A stretch of 64,000 bases of DNA from Mermis nigrescens. Its lineage: Eukaryota > Nematoda > Enoplea > Mermithida > Mermithidae. Where the stretch lies: positions 124,001-188,000 of the forward strand of contig JAVLUZ010000737.1 in NCBI GenBank assembly GCA_036768485.1, written 5' to 3'. Position numbers and translations under genes: made by a program. Below the pieces are notes generated by a model that saw nothing but the letters and a program-made list of their open reading frames with translations, ran no database searches and was not told the DNA's origin. The stretch's first letter is position 1. Each line of letters starts with the position of its first letter. Shown here in pieces: positions 13,501 to 25,500 of this stretch.

Positions 13501-16500
13501 GCCAATTTTCTTCTAATTTCACCCTAAAAGAATTTTGCTAAGTGAAGAAAATTTAGTGGTCTTGCAAAAATTTATGGAACAAAGTGATTTCAGCACAATT
13601 TATTTAATCATTGAAAAATCCCAACAAATCCCCTTAAATTTTCCAAAGCGGCATTCAATCAAAAGTTATTATTATGGTCAAACAAGCTATTTTTTAATTA
13701 CAAAAATAAAGGATGAATCGCCTTCTAGAGTCTGTTTCACGAAACCTTATGAATGGATCGTAAAACTCCAATTACGATATTGTGCATAGCAGATGATAAG
13801 CATATGAAGTTTAACTAAGCAAAATCGTATTTCAGTAGGCTCGCAACAACCCACTTTTGCAGCTGCTTGCTTGAGGGTTGAAAATTCATTTTCATGCACA
13901 AGGTTTCGTGAAATCGACTATCATAGGTAGCGCGTTAGCGCGTACCTATAATATACTTGGGTACCCCTAACACCTGTGCATCCCCCCTACAGCTATAACA
14001 GGACACATCTAGAAGGTGCGGTTTTTCTTAAAAGATAGATAATAAAAAAATTCGCTGCCCGTGTTTTTTTGTTCTTCTTGAAACTCAAAACTGGCTGTGT
14101 AAAGAAGGTGTAAAGTTTTTGTGTAACGTTATAACATAGGATGAATTTTGGGAGGTTTTTTAGACGGAATGTGGACAACTCAGAATTGAATCCTCAGATA
14201 CATTAATGGCACAGATTTGTAGAGGAAGGGATGCTCCGAATCGACTATTTTTTGTTTGTTGAAATTCGCATTAGTTCTCGAATGGGAGTGTAAAGAGTGC
14301 GAAAATCTGGGGGTGAAAAAGCACATTTTGGTCGAGTTTTCAACCTGCTTATGTCTGATAATAACTCCGGTTATGAGTTTTTTAAAATGTTTTCTGACAG
14401 AAATATAGAGCGGATCAAAGGCTACATTCTGCATATAAGCAAAGTCTTTTACGCTCTATGGTGAGTTAGATCCAGGGGTTTAAAGTTTACACTCTAGTGG
14501 ATGGTGTAAAAAACGAATTTTAAGTAAGATTTCTCTGCCAAATGTTTCCGCTTATGTGTCAGTGTAAATTGAATACAGCAGTTATAAAGTGCCTCTCAAG
14601 GGCTACACATCGCAGCAAACCGCATTTAAAAAAACGCAATATTGAGTTATTTATGGGGGTGTAAAGTTCGAAATCAGAGGTAAAAAATGGGCGAAAAAAC
14701 ACGTTTTTTCCGAATTTTGATTAATAAATCATACCAAATAATTTTTGCAAGAGAATTTTGGCACACAGGAATGTACTACGGTTTAAAAGCTACAAATTGT
14801 ACCAAACCGAATTTCTTTAAACTCAATGGGGAGTTCGGTACGGAATTTTAAAGTTTACAGTGTTCTAAATGATGGAAAATACGTTTTTGTTGCGTTTTTT
14901 GTTCGCCACTTTCTCCGTCCAGAAGTCGGGATAACTCCAATAGAATAAAAATAAAGTGCTTTATATCGTGTGCATGTCAAAGCAAATTGTCTGTACATTA
15001 ATATTTAGCGAGTGTAAAGTCAAAAATTTGGTGTTTAAAATGCGTTTCTGTCTTGGTTTTTCTGCCTGCTTCTCGTGTTATGAGTCAGGGACACGATTAT
15101 CAAGTCTAGAAATGGACCAGGAACCAAATTTGATATGCCAGTCTGGCGCATATGTTTACACTCCACAGTGTTGTAAAGGGGTTTACACCTATCGTTAGTT
15201 TGCCCATAGAACATTATGGAGACTTAATTTTTCTCAAAAATATTAATCGTAATATCGGAACAATATCAAAATTACGAATCTGACCAAAATCTTCTTTACA
15301 CTAGGTTTTTACATGAAGTTTACACTACATATGTATTTATCTTCGTTTTTGAGCATTCCAGAAACCTAATTTTTTCCTGGAGTCTAGGTATGTTCCGGTT
15401 CCAGATTTTTCAAAAAATCGGTTCCGGTTCCGTTTCTTCAAAAACAAGAATTTCGGTTCCGGTTTCGGTTCTTGGGTAAGTTGGAACCGTCGGTTCCGGT
15501 TCCGGTTCTTCAACTAGAGAACCGTCGGTTCCGGTTCCGGTTCTCGGTTCCTGTGTTAAAATATGTATTCTCTTGATAGCTTGACTTCACCGGAACATGT
15601 GACGATGTAATCGAAAGATAAATTATTCAGGAAGTCGTTTCTATCTGGTAACTGCACGTTCAAATAAGTTTTATGTCTAGTTGACAATTTACTTATAAAT
15701 CACTGAATATTATCTATGTGTTTCTTAATTGGAGGCTTATACGAAATCGAAATGCTTAATTCATGACGAAGATCTGCTGCAATGGTTGAAAGAGAAGTCG
15801 AAGAATTTGCCGATTCTCGCGTTTATAGCTAAGCAGTATCTTGCAGCCATTGGTGGATCTAGGATTTTCCTAAGGGGGCAGTATCCCAACTTTTCCAAAA
15901 ACAGTCAAAAATAGGTCCAAAAATTTGCCCTTAACGCGCGAAACAGCGTTTTTTTCGGCGTTTTACAATGTATACTTTTACATTAAATCACTTTTGACGC
16001 AATATTTTTTCTTAAAATTTTAAAATTTTCGACAATTTTGTGCTAAAAATCACTAAAATTCTTTGACTTTATCAGAATTCTGGCGCGAAGCAGTTTTTTT
16101 GTACAAGGTCCGTTTGACATGTACAAAGATGATCCCCAAAAGTCTTTGTACATTGTGTACACACAAATTTTTGTGTACTATAATATGATATAGTAGCGAT
16201 TTTAGTGTGATAAAAACAGAGTTGTTCGACTTATGGTAGTGTATTTCAGCTAATTTATGGGTCTCTAAGGGCAAAAATCACTAAGAATCGTCTTAAAACA
16301 GCGCGAAGCGCCTAAAAATTTGACATTTTTCCTTTTGAAATGCAGTTTCTGCCATTATAAAGATTAATAGAGCACACAATCAGTCATTTCGACGCGAAGC
16401 GCCGTAAATTTCTGCGAATTTTAGACCTTTTTAGTAATTTTTGTCTGTGCAAAAATCTTCGTACATGTACAAAGACGGTCCTGAAAAGTCTTTGCACATC

Positions 16501-19500
16501 GGGAAAAATCTTTGCCGAATACAAAAAAACCGTGGCGCGAAGCGCCGGAAATTTTGTGAGATTAAGACGGATAGACGTCAAGAAGCATGATTTACAGCTT
16601 GATTTACTGTATTTATAGCATTTGATGCGAAACATCGAAATTTTTAATTGAAAATAGAAGAAAACTATGCAAAAATAGCTGTTTCTGCTGCTAAAATTGT
16701 TTTGAAACCTACATGAACAGAAAATGGCTCCCAGGTGGCCAAGAAAGTAAATAAATGTCATTAATAGGTATCATCCGGCGCGTAGCGCCGAAAAAATTTG
16801 AGAAATTATGGTCACTGAGGGCCAAGAAATGATTGCAAATTGTATATCCATTCTTTATCTCGCCAAATATTTTTGGCAGATGGGGCGGCCCCCCCCGCCC
16901 CATTAGATTCAACCCTGCTTGCAGCGCCAGCTACAAGCGTTCCATCGGAACAGCTGTTCAGTTGCGCTGGAATCATTTATACGATCCACTCAGAAGCAGG
17001 CCACATGGCGAAAAAGCAGTACGACTGTTATTTTTAAAATATGATTTACCCGGAACAATACTAAGTTTTAGTCTGTAAACTTTTGGGTAATAATAGGTTG
17101 AATTGCTGCTTCATGTCTTCACTAAATTTTATGAAGATCGATTTTTAACTCTAATTTTAAAAAAACCGATAACCGACTCCAAAAAAGATCGGTTCCGGTT
17201 CCGGTTCCGGTTCTCAGAAGATCAAAAAATCGGTTCCGGTTCTGGTTCTTAGAATATCAAAAAATCGGTTCTCGGTTCCGGTTCCGGTTCCAAAAAAATG
17301 GTCGGTTCCAGTCGGTTCCGGTTCCGGTTAACCGGCACATCCCTACTGGAGTCTAGAAATTTTCGAAGAATCAAATGTGAGACGTCACGTAGGAGCGTTT
17401 GTTTACATCCAACAGTGATGTAAAGTAGTTAACACTCATTGTTTATTTGTCCTCAGACCATTGTAGACATGCAATTTTTTCATAAATGTTGATAATAATA
17501 TCCGAGTAATATCAGATTTACAAATCGGAATAAAATCCTCTTTACACTAGGCGGTTGTGTAAAGTTTACACTGCTAATTAATCTTCGTTCTAGAGCTTTG
17601 CGAAAACCTGAATTTTTTGCCGAAATCTGAAAATTTACATGGAATCAAATAAGGGACGTCAGCTGGGCGCGTTTGTTTACACTCAACAGTGATGTAAAGT
17701 GGTTTATCTTCGCTCTAGAGCTTTGCAAAAACCTAAATTTTTTGCCGAAATCTGAAAATTTACATGGAAATAAATAAGGGACGTCAGCTGGGCGCGCTTG
17801 TTTACACTCAACAGTGATGTAAAGTGGTGTACATCTGTCTATTTGTCATTAAACCATTATGGAGACGTAATTATTTCATGAATGTTGATCGTAATATCCG
17901 AGTAATATCGAATTTACAAATCCGACTAAAATCTTCTTTACACTCGTTGCTAGTGTAAAATTTACACTATATAATAAGCTTCATTCTAGAGCCTCACGGT
18001 AACTTATTTTTTCCCTAAAGTCGTAAAATATATATGGAAACAGATGTGATACGTCTGCTAGGGGCGCATGAAGAGTAGTGTAAAGTGATTAACACCTAAT
18101 GTTAATTTGTTCTTAGAATATTATAGAGGTTTCATTTCTTAATAAATGCTGATCGTTATATCAGAGCAATATCGAAATTATTAATCCCACTAAAATTCTT
18201 TACACTCTTGTGTAAAGTTTAAACTGTAAATTTAGTTTAGCTCTAGAAATTTTTGGAAGCATATTTTTTTACAGGATGTTCTACGTAACATAAGAATTAC
18301 TAATCAGAATGTTTGTTTCTTCTACAACTAGTCGCTTTGTAAAGTTTAAACCATTCAATTATGAGAAGAACCGCACAGTAAATGACATCTAGTATTGTAT
18401 TTCCAAATCTTGCTAATTAAAAGTAGGGTAATAGCAAAGAAAAATGCTCGGATGGAACAAAAAAGGGGGATATACTTGGAATTGTGAATTATCGAGGATG
18501 TAAAAGGAGGGGACTAGGAAAAATCTCCCTATATTGTATGCCAAAAATCGCAAAATATGTTAAAAATCAGACTTTCTCTAAACAATGCAAAAAATCGAAG
18601 TATATTCTGCGGCCTTTGAAAAATGTAAAAGTTTAGTAAACAATTGTTGTAGACATGTGTAAAAGAGTATCTACATAAGGTCTGTTGCACGTCAGCTACC
18701 GTGTTTCCTACTGCTTTGAACCAACAATATCATCGATTGTCTTGAATGCATCGATATGTACTATTTCATTCAATTCGCTTAGCTACTGCATTGCATATTC
18801 GCTGCTTTTTTCAATCAGTTTTTTGGTAATTTGAATATTGCTTGCACTTTGACACTTAGAATGGCTGTATCTGCTAAGTGACATGCTTAGTAATAATGAA
18901 ATACGAACAACTTAATTATGATTTGTTAACAGCATTTCACTTTCAGTCACGTTATTAAGCAACTCAAAGTTGAATGAAGTCTGCAAAAAGTTGCATTACG
19001 TAATATGCTTTTAAGATATTATGTCAATGAGAGAAAATTATTTTAAAATAATACGTTTATTCAGAGACCGCAGAATATACTTCGATTTTTTGCATTGTTT
19101 AGAGAAAGTCTGATTTTTAACATATTTTGCGATTTTTGGCATACGACATAGGAAGATTTTTCCTTGTCCCCTCCTTTTACATCCTCGATAATTCACAATC
19201 CCAAGTATATTCCCCTTTTTTGTTCCATCCGAGCATTTTTCTTTGCTAGTAAACAAATGGTCAGCGACTTTTATTACAAAGTCCTAGCATTTCATCTCAC
19301 CAATCATATCGTGGTACTTTCTGCTCTGGAAATAATTGTCGCCAAATAAAATAGCAAAATATTGAATGCCCAATTTAGAAAAAGCTGGAAAACATTCCAA
19401 AAATTGCCGAAACACGAATAATTTGACCGATACAGATTTGACGCCATCGATTGCCGGACCCTTCAACAAATCCCTTTCCCATGAGTCATCGTGCGATTCA

Positions 19501-22500
19501 AGAAAATTCGATTTGAAGAACAAAGCGAACGAATCGTAGTAGATCAGGCCGAATTTGACATCCAATAGAAAAAAATCGCTGTTTCGAGACATTATTGGAC
19601 AACACTTTTCATTGGCTAAGCGGACGATAAATTTGTAGTAATCGCTGACGCAATAATGCGTTTCAACCTGAAATTCTGACGCAACATTGGCAAATACATT
19701 CGCAAGATGTATGCCCGGAAAGTCGGAATTGTGAGACGTTGCGCTTTGGGGCGCAGGTGGTCCTGAATTTGACAAGAACGACAGCGTTATCAGTCAGTAC
19801 CATACGTAGGCTGCAAGAAAATTTTGGGGGTCAGGATGGATAAAATTGCCGAAAAGGTTATCAAAAATAGAATTCTGCGGGACTACAGTAATCTGTGGGG
19901 TTTCAACTTCTAGAGGGATACCAACCCCCCAACCCCCACGCCCATGTATGGTCAGGACTCACACATCGGATTTTTGAAAAAAATATTCGTGCGATTTTAG
20001 TGAAAGCTGAAGTATTTCAAAAGGTTTATGGTAGAAAACCAACGAAAGTTGCGACATTGCATAATTTTTATAAACTTCAATTCAAGAAATTTTTTAGTTT
20101 TAAAATTACCAATCTGCTTTAACATTAAACGTTTAACATCAACCCTGTGCAATTTACATATATGGATGTAACCAGTGGCGGATCTAGGATTTTCCTAAGA
20201 GGGAGAGCGGTATCCAAACTTTTCGAAAAACGGTTAAAAATATGTCCATAAATTTGCCCTCACCGAGCGTAATAGCGTTTCTTTGGTGTTCTTTTACATA
20301 AAATCACTTTTGACGCAATGTTTTTCTAAAAATTTCAAAATTTTCGTCAATTTTGTGCGAAAAAATGATTATTTTTTTTATTTCAACAAAAACCTAGCGC
20401 GAAGCGCCAGAAAATTTGTGAAATTAAGGCGGATAGACGTCTAGAAGCATGATTTACTGCTTGATTCCCTGTATTTATAGCATTTGATGCGAAACATCGA
20501 AATTTTTAATTGAAAATGGAAGAATATGCAAAAATAGCATTTCTGCTGTTAAAATTGTTTTGAATCATGCATGAACAGAAAATGGCTTCCAGGTCTCTAG
20601 GAAAGAAAATAAATGTCATAAATAGGTATCATCCGGCGCGTAGCGCCGGAAAAATATGAAAAATTATGGTCACTGACGGCCAAAAATCATTGCAAAGCGC
20701 ATATCCATTCTTCATCTCGCCAAATATTTTTTGCCAATGGGAGGCGGCTCCCCCCGCCCCCTTAAATCCGCCCTTGGATGTAACACTTATTTCCTAATAT
20801 CTATACTATAACTCTTGTGGAAAAATAAAGGGATGGAGAAGAATGTTGGATTTCATATAGCTGAAAAACAGTTACATAGCTACAGACTACATCTTTGAAA
20901 AATTGAGCTTTTAAACTTGTTATTTTGATCTAGTCAAAATATACAATCATAATCAGAAATGCATGTGGGGTGGGACTTTCGGAAGAGATCAGATATTTTC
21001 TTCAAAAGGGATTGAGATTGACCATAAACGGTAAAATAGCGCAAATTTAGCATCTATATCAGCTTCTTAGATCATTTTAGTCCAAAATATTCATTAACTC
21101 CCCCTCCCCCAGACCGGCTGAGCCCCCATAGATTGGTCATGCTGTGCGTAGTCATAATTAATGATTTGAATACTTATGCACATTAAAACCCTGAAAGCGA
21201 ATCATAGGTGGCACGTACAGACCTATTATATACTCGGGTACCCCTAAGACCTGTGGACCCCTTTACAGCTACAACGGGACACATCTGGGAGGTGCAGTTT
21301 TTTCAAAGGAAAGAGAATTAAACAATTCGCAGCACATCTTTTTTTGTTTTCCTTTACACTCTATGCCCAGCTTGTAATGAACGTGTGAAGCTTAAGCGGA
21401 GCGGTTTGTAACATATAGGAACTCAAGACGGTTTTTTCACCCAGCTTGTACACAACTCAGCATGAATTCCTCGAATTCAAATTGTATAGAATTGCAGAGG
21501 ACTGAATTCCTAAATATACCTCTTTCGTTTTTTTAAATTTTGCCTTAGTTCACAAGAGTGCGAAAATCCGGGGGTGAAAAGATACATTTTGGTCGAGTTT
21601 TCGACTTGTTTATGTCTGCCAAATGTTTCGTATGAGAGTTTTCAAAAAAACCCTATTCATGGAAAAGTACTAAGGATCAAGGGCCACACGATGAAGTTGA
21701 CCGCGCTCGTGTTAGATCAATATGAAGTTAATTCTGGGGTTCAAAGTTTACGCTCTAAAGGTGGACGCAAAAAACACGTTTTCACCGTCTTCCACTTTAT
21801 TGACCATGCAGCTTATGAATCAGAAAGTGCGGAGTATTATTAAAATAAAGCACGTCTCGTGGCTTACACATCGCACTTCGGCGCGTTTCTTCAAACTCAG
21901 TACAGCGTTATTTCTTATGTTGTTAAGTTGAAACTCGGGGTAAAAAACACACTTTTGTCTATTTTTTGTCCGTCAACTACTCCGGTTATGAATTGAATGG
22001 TGCGAACTATTTTAAACGTAAGGTCCATGTCAATGCTTACGCATCGCAGTTGGCAGCGTTTCCTTACAGTTAATGCTGAGTTATTGTTAGAAGTGTAAAG
22101 TTTTAACTTTGGAGTTGAAAAAGACGTTTTTGGTATCTTTTGTCTGTCAACTTCTCCAGTTATAAGTCTGGATGTGATCTCAAGCCTAAAAATGTCCCAG
22201 GAATCGACTGTGATATTCCAGTTGGGCGCGTTTGTTTACACTCAACAGTGGTGTAAAGCGATTTACATCTAATATTTATTTGTCTTCAGGCCATTGTAAG
22301 GACTTAATTTTTTCATAAATGTTGATCGTAATATAAGCGTAATATCAGAATTACGGATCCAATTAAAGTATTCTTTACACTCGGCGATTGCATAAAGTTT
22401 ACACTGCAAATAAACTTTAGTTATAGAGCCTTGCGGAAGCTTAATTTCTTTTTCAAAATGTTCTATTCAACTTACGAATTACGAATCTGACTGTTAGTCT

Positions 22501-25500
22501 TCTCTACACACAGTAGTTGAGTGAAGTTTGTACTATTTATTCCTTGTTAATGTGCAACTTTTACTCTACAAATTTATTTCATTTCCAAGCGTTGCAAAAC
22601 GTGGATTTTTTCAAAATACGTTCCATGTGGTCAGGAGTACGAATCTGACTACATGTTTTCTTTACACCCACCAGCTGTGTAAAGTTTACACTTATCATCA
22701 ACTTTAGTTCCGGAGCGTTGCAGAAGCTTAATTTTTTCAAGATGTTCCATGTAACGCCATGGATTACGAATATGAGTGTAAGTGTTCTTCACACCCACTA
22801 GTTGTGTAAAGTTCAAGCCGAAAAGAATTGATCTGTTCAAGTAAGGTGAGGTTGTCTTGTTTAAAAGGAAATAATGCTGATATTCAGAACAATATTGCTT
22901 TCTGCGTTCTTGGACTGCTGCCATTATTGCAGTAACTTGTTAGATGCCTTAAATTTTAAGCGAAGCAGATTAAACATAAATAAGAAGAGTTTAAAACAAC
23001 CAGCCGCTACGAGAACATAATTGAAGAAGCCATTTTTGTAGTGAAAAAGTAATACGTAATAAGGCTTTTGCGAAAATCGGCCGTTTGGAATGGAACAGAC
23101 TAAATATAGCAAAAAAATGCTCCTATAGAACAAAAAAGACGAATATATTCGGGATTACGGATTATTAAGGATGTAGAAGGAGGAAACCGGAAAAAAGCTA
23201 CCGATGTACATGCCTAAAGTCGCAAAATCAGTAAAAAAATAAAATTTTCTCGAAGCAACGCAAAAAATTGAAGAATATTCTGCGGGCTGCAGACTGAAAT
23301 CATCTATTGAACTGAATGCGATTGAAGAACCAACGAGTTGCAGTAGCTTTGGGAAGGTAGATGGAGTGAACCAGGAGCGACTTTTTACGTGAAACCGTCT
23401 ACGGGTAGGTACACTTGCATGCCCGCAACGATTGTGTGCACTAACCAATTGACGCCAGATTTGCTTGCTATAATACTCATGGTAACACAATAAAACACCT
23501 TTGAATACAATTTCAGGTAGTTTTCTATCAGTAACGATACAAAGCAGTGCGTTGCAGCAAGCAATTCACCAAAAGCTTACATTTTAGATTATGTTTATAC
23601 ACTCTCTTGTGAAACATTGAAAACTATTCAAAGAATGTTGCATTTTTTCAGAGGCCGGCAGAATAACTATACTTCGATTTTTTGCGTTGTTTAGAGAAAG
23701 TCTGATTTTTAACAGATTTCGTGACTTTAGGCATAAACATAGGCAGCTTTTTTCTAGTCCCCTACATCCTTTATGATCCGTATCCCAAGTATATTCGTCT
23801 TTTTTGTTCCATCGGAGCATTTTTCTTTGCTTTTACACATACTTCGTCGCGAAATTAAATCAGGCGCAGAAGACACCATGCGCATATTTTAGTGTGTTAC
23901 AAGCATACAAATACAACACGGGAATCAATGGAATCGATTCAAAAAATGAGAACATAAGAAATAATGAAATTCAAGTTAATTAAACAAAGTATGATCGGAA
24001 AATGCAAAGGTATTCGGCGCAAGACGCCGGTAAAATTTCGAACTTTTGAGCCAAAAAATCGCTAAAAACAGAAAATTTCTGTCTTCAGTTTTCTGAAAAC
24101 ATCATAAAATTTTCCAGGGGGAGGGGGCGCGGGCACCCCTTTGTGGGGTCAGCTCAGCAAACATTGTTGGGGGACAGACCCAATGACATACGTGCACAAG
24201 GTCAGGGTCGAAAGGGGAAGAAATCTAAGAAATTCAAGACACTAAAGTTAGCGTTCATGATTTTTTATTGTTTAAACGACCAAAATAGTAAAAATGGCCT
24301 ATTAAACGTTTTTTTCGTGGTAATATCGCAGTTTAAAAGCATTTTTAGTCCATTTTGACTGCATTATATCACTTTTAACCACACTTGGGCGTGAGGGGTT
24401 TGGGGGGTATGTCTTCCCAGAAACCAAAATACCACCCCAGAATTCAATTTTTGAAATTTTTTTCGTTTTTTTTTCGCAATTTTTTGATGCCAATGAATAG
24501 TGAAACGTCGAAAAATGGTGTTTTTATCGCCATACCACAATTTTTAAGGCAATTTTTTCGACCTTCAAAAAAATCTTGCACCCCCCAGGATTTTCTTGCT
24601 GCCCAAGTATGCTTTTAACGTTTACCGTATGCCGGAGGCATAATGAATCACTTTCGTGGCATTTTTTCTGTTCTACCTTATCCATGTTAAAAAATTTTGT
24701 CTAGCCTCGTTTTGGCTTCAGTTACATCGTTTTTAATGATTTAGCTCTAAGAGGAGTGATAGAGTAGTAAGAAATTGGCATTTTTTGGCCTATTTACATT
24801 GATATCACAAAAACTCAAGACGGGAAAATAAGGTTCTAATAAGAAAATTTAGTGGTTCATTCCGTTTTAGCTCTTTAAATGCATCCCCTGGATGTGTTTA
24901 ACACAACAGAAATCTACTTTTTCTTGTTTTGGCATAATGTCCAACAGGTGCCTATTCTTATGCATTGTGATGGTTTTTTAATTTTACCTGTTGCAAAAAT
25001 AATTTTCACAGAAAATAACATACATATTCAGAAGGAGCATAGAAAATTGCACTGCATGAAAGTAATAGCTGTCAGGGAATGTTAAAAAGGCATAGCTTAA
25101 TATGCACTAGGAGTTTATGCCATAATTGTGCACTTCGACTGCAAAAACATGATGATGAAAATACATAAATCCTATTTAAGCGACTTTTAAGTAAAACGTA
25201 CTAATTCGAAATTATGACATTTCTACTGCTTTTTACCCTAAAAATGATGCAAAAAACGTTCCGTCATCTAAACATCGCCGGACAGTGCCTGCCTGGCTGA
25301 CCCCTCAGCGGGGGGGAATAACCCCCTCAACCCCCTACGTGCATGTATGCCCCACGCGCACACTTGGTTACAATCATATTTCATACCGCCTTTCGAAATT
25401 TGTAATTCTTTTCTGATTTTTACAGTACGCTGCAAAAGCGGACGGGTGAACGAGTTTTCGAAAACAACGATCGGGCGGACCGCACAATTTTGAAAGCAAT

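Larger units (their letters stand above)
13921..18431 (+). repeat. Satellite-like repeat block 1 (GTGTAAAGTTTACAC family)
   Basis: The block opens with a distinctive leader (TAGGTAGCGCGTTAGCGCG ... GGGTACCCCTAA) that recurs at 21207 and, split, at 32075/32898. It continues with degenerate units of about 270 bp. Each unit carries the palindromic GTGTAAAGTTTACACT and a TTTACACTCAACAGTGATGTA segment. It is interrupted by the hAT remnant at 15385-17345. No coding capacity is visible. A long-TIR element follows at its right end, as in blocks 2 and 3. Confidence 0.65.
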
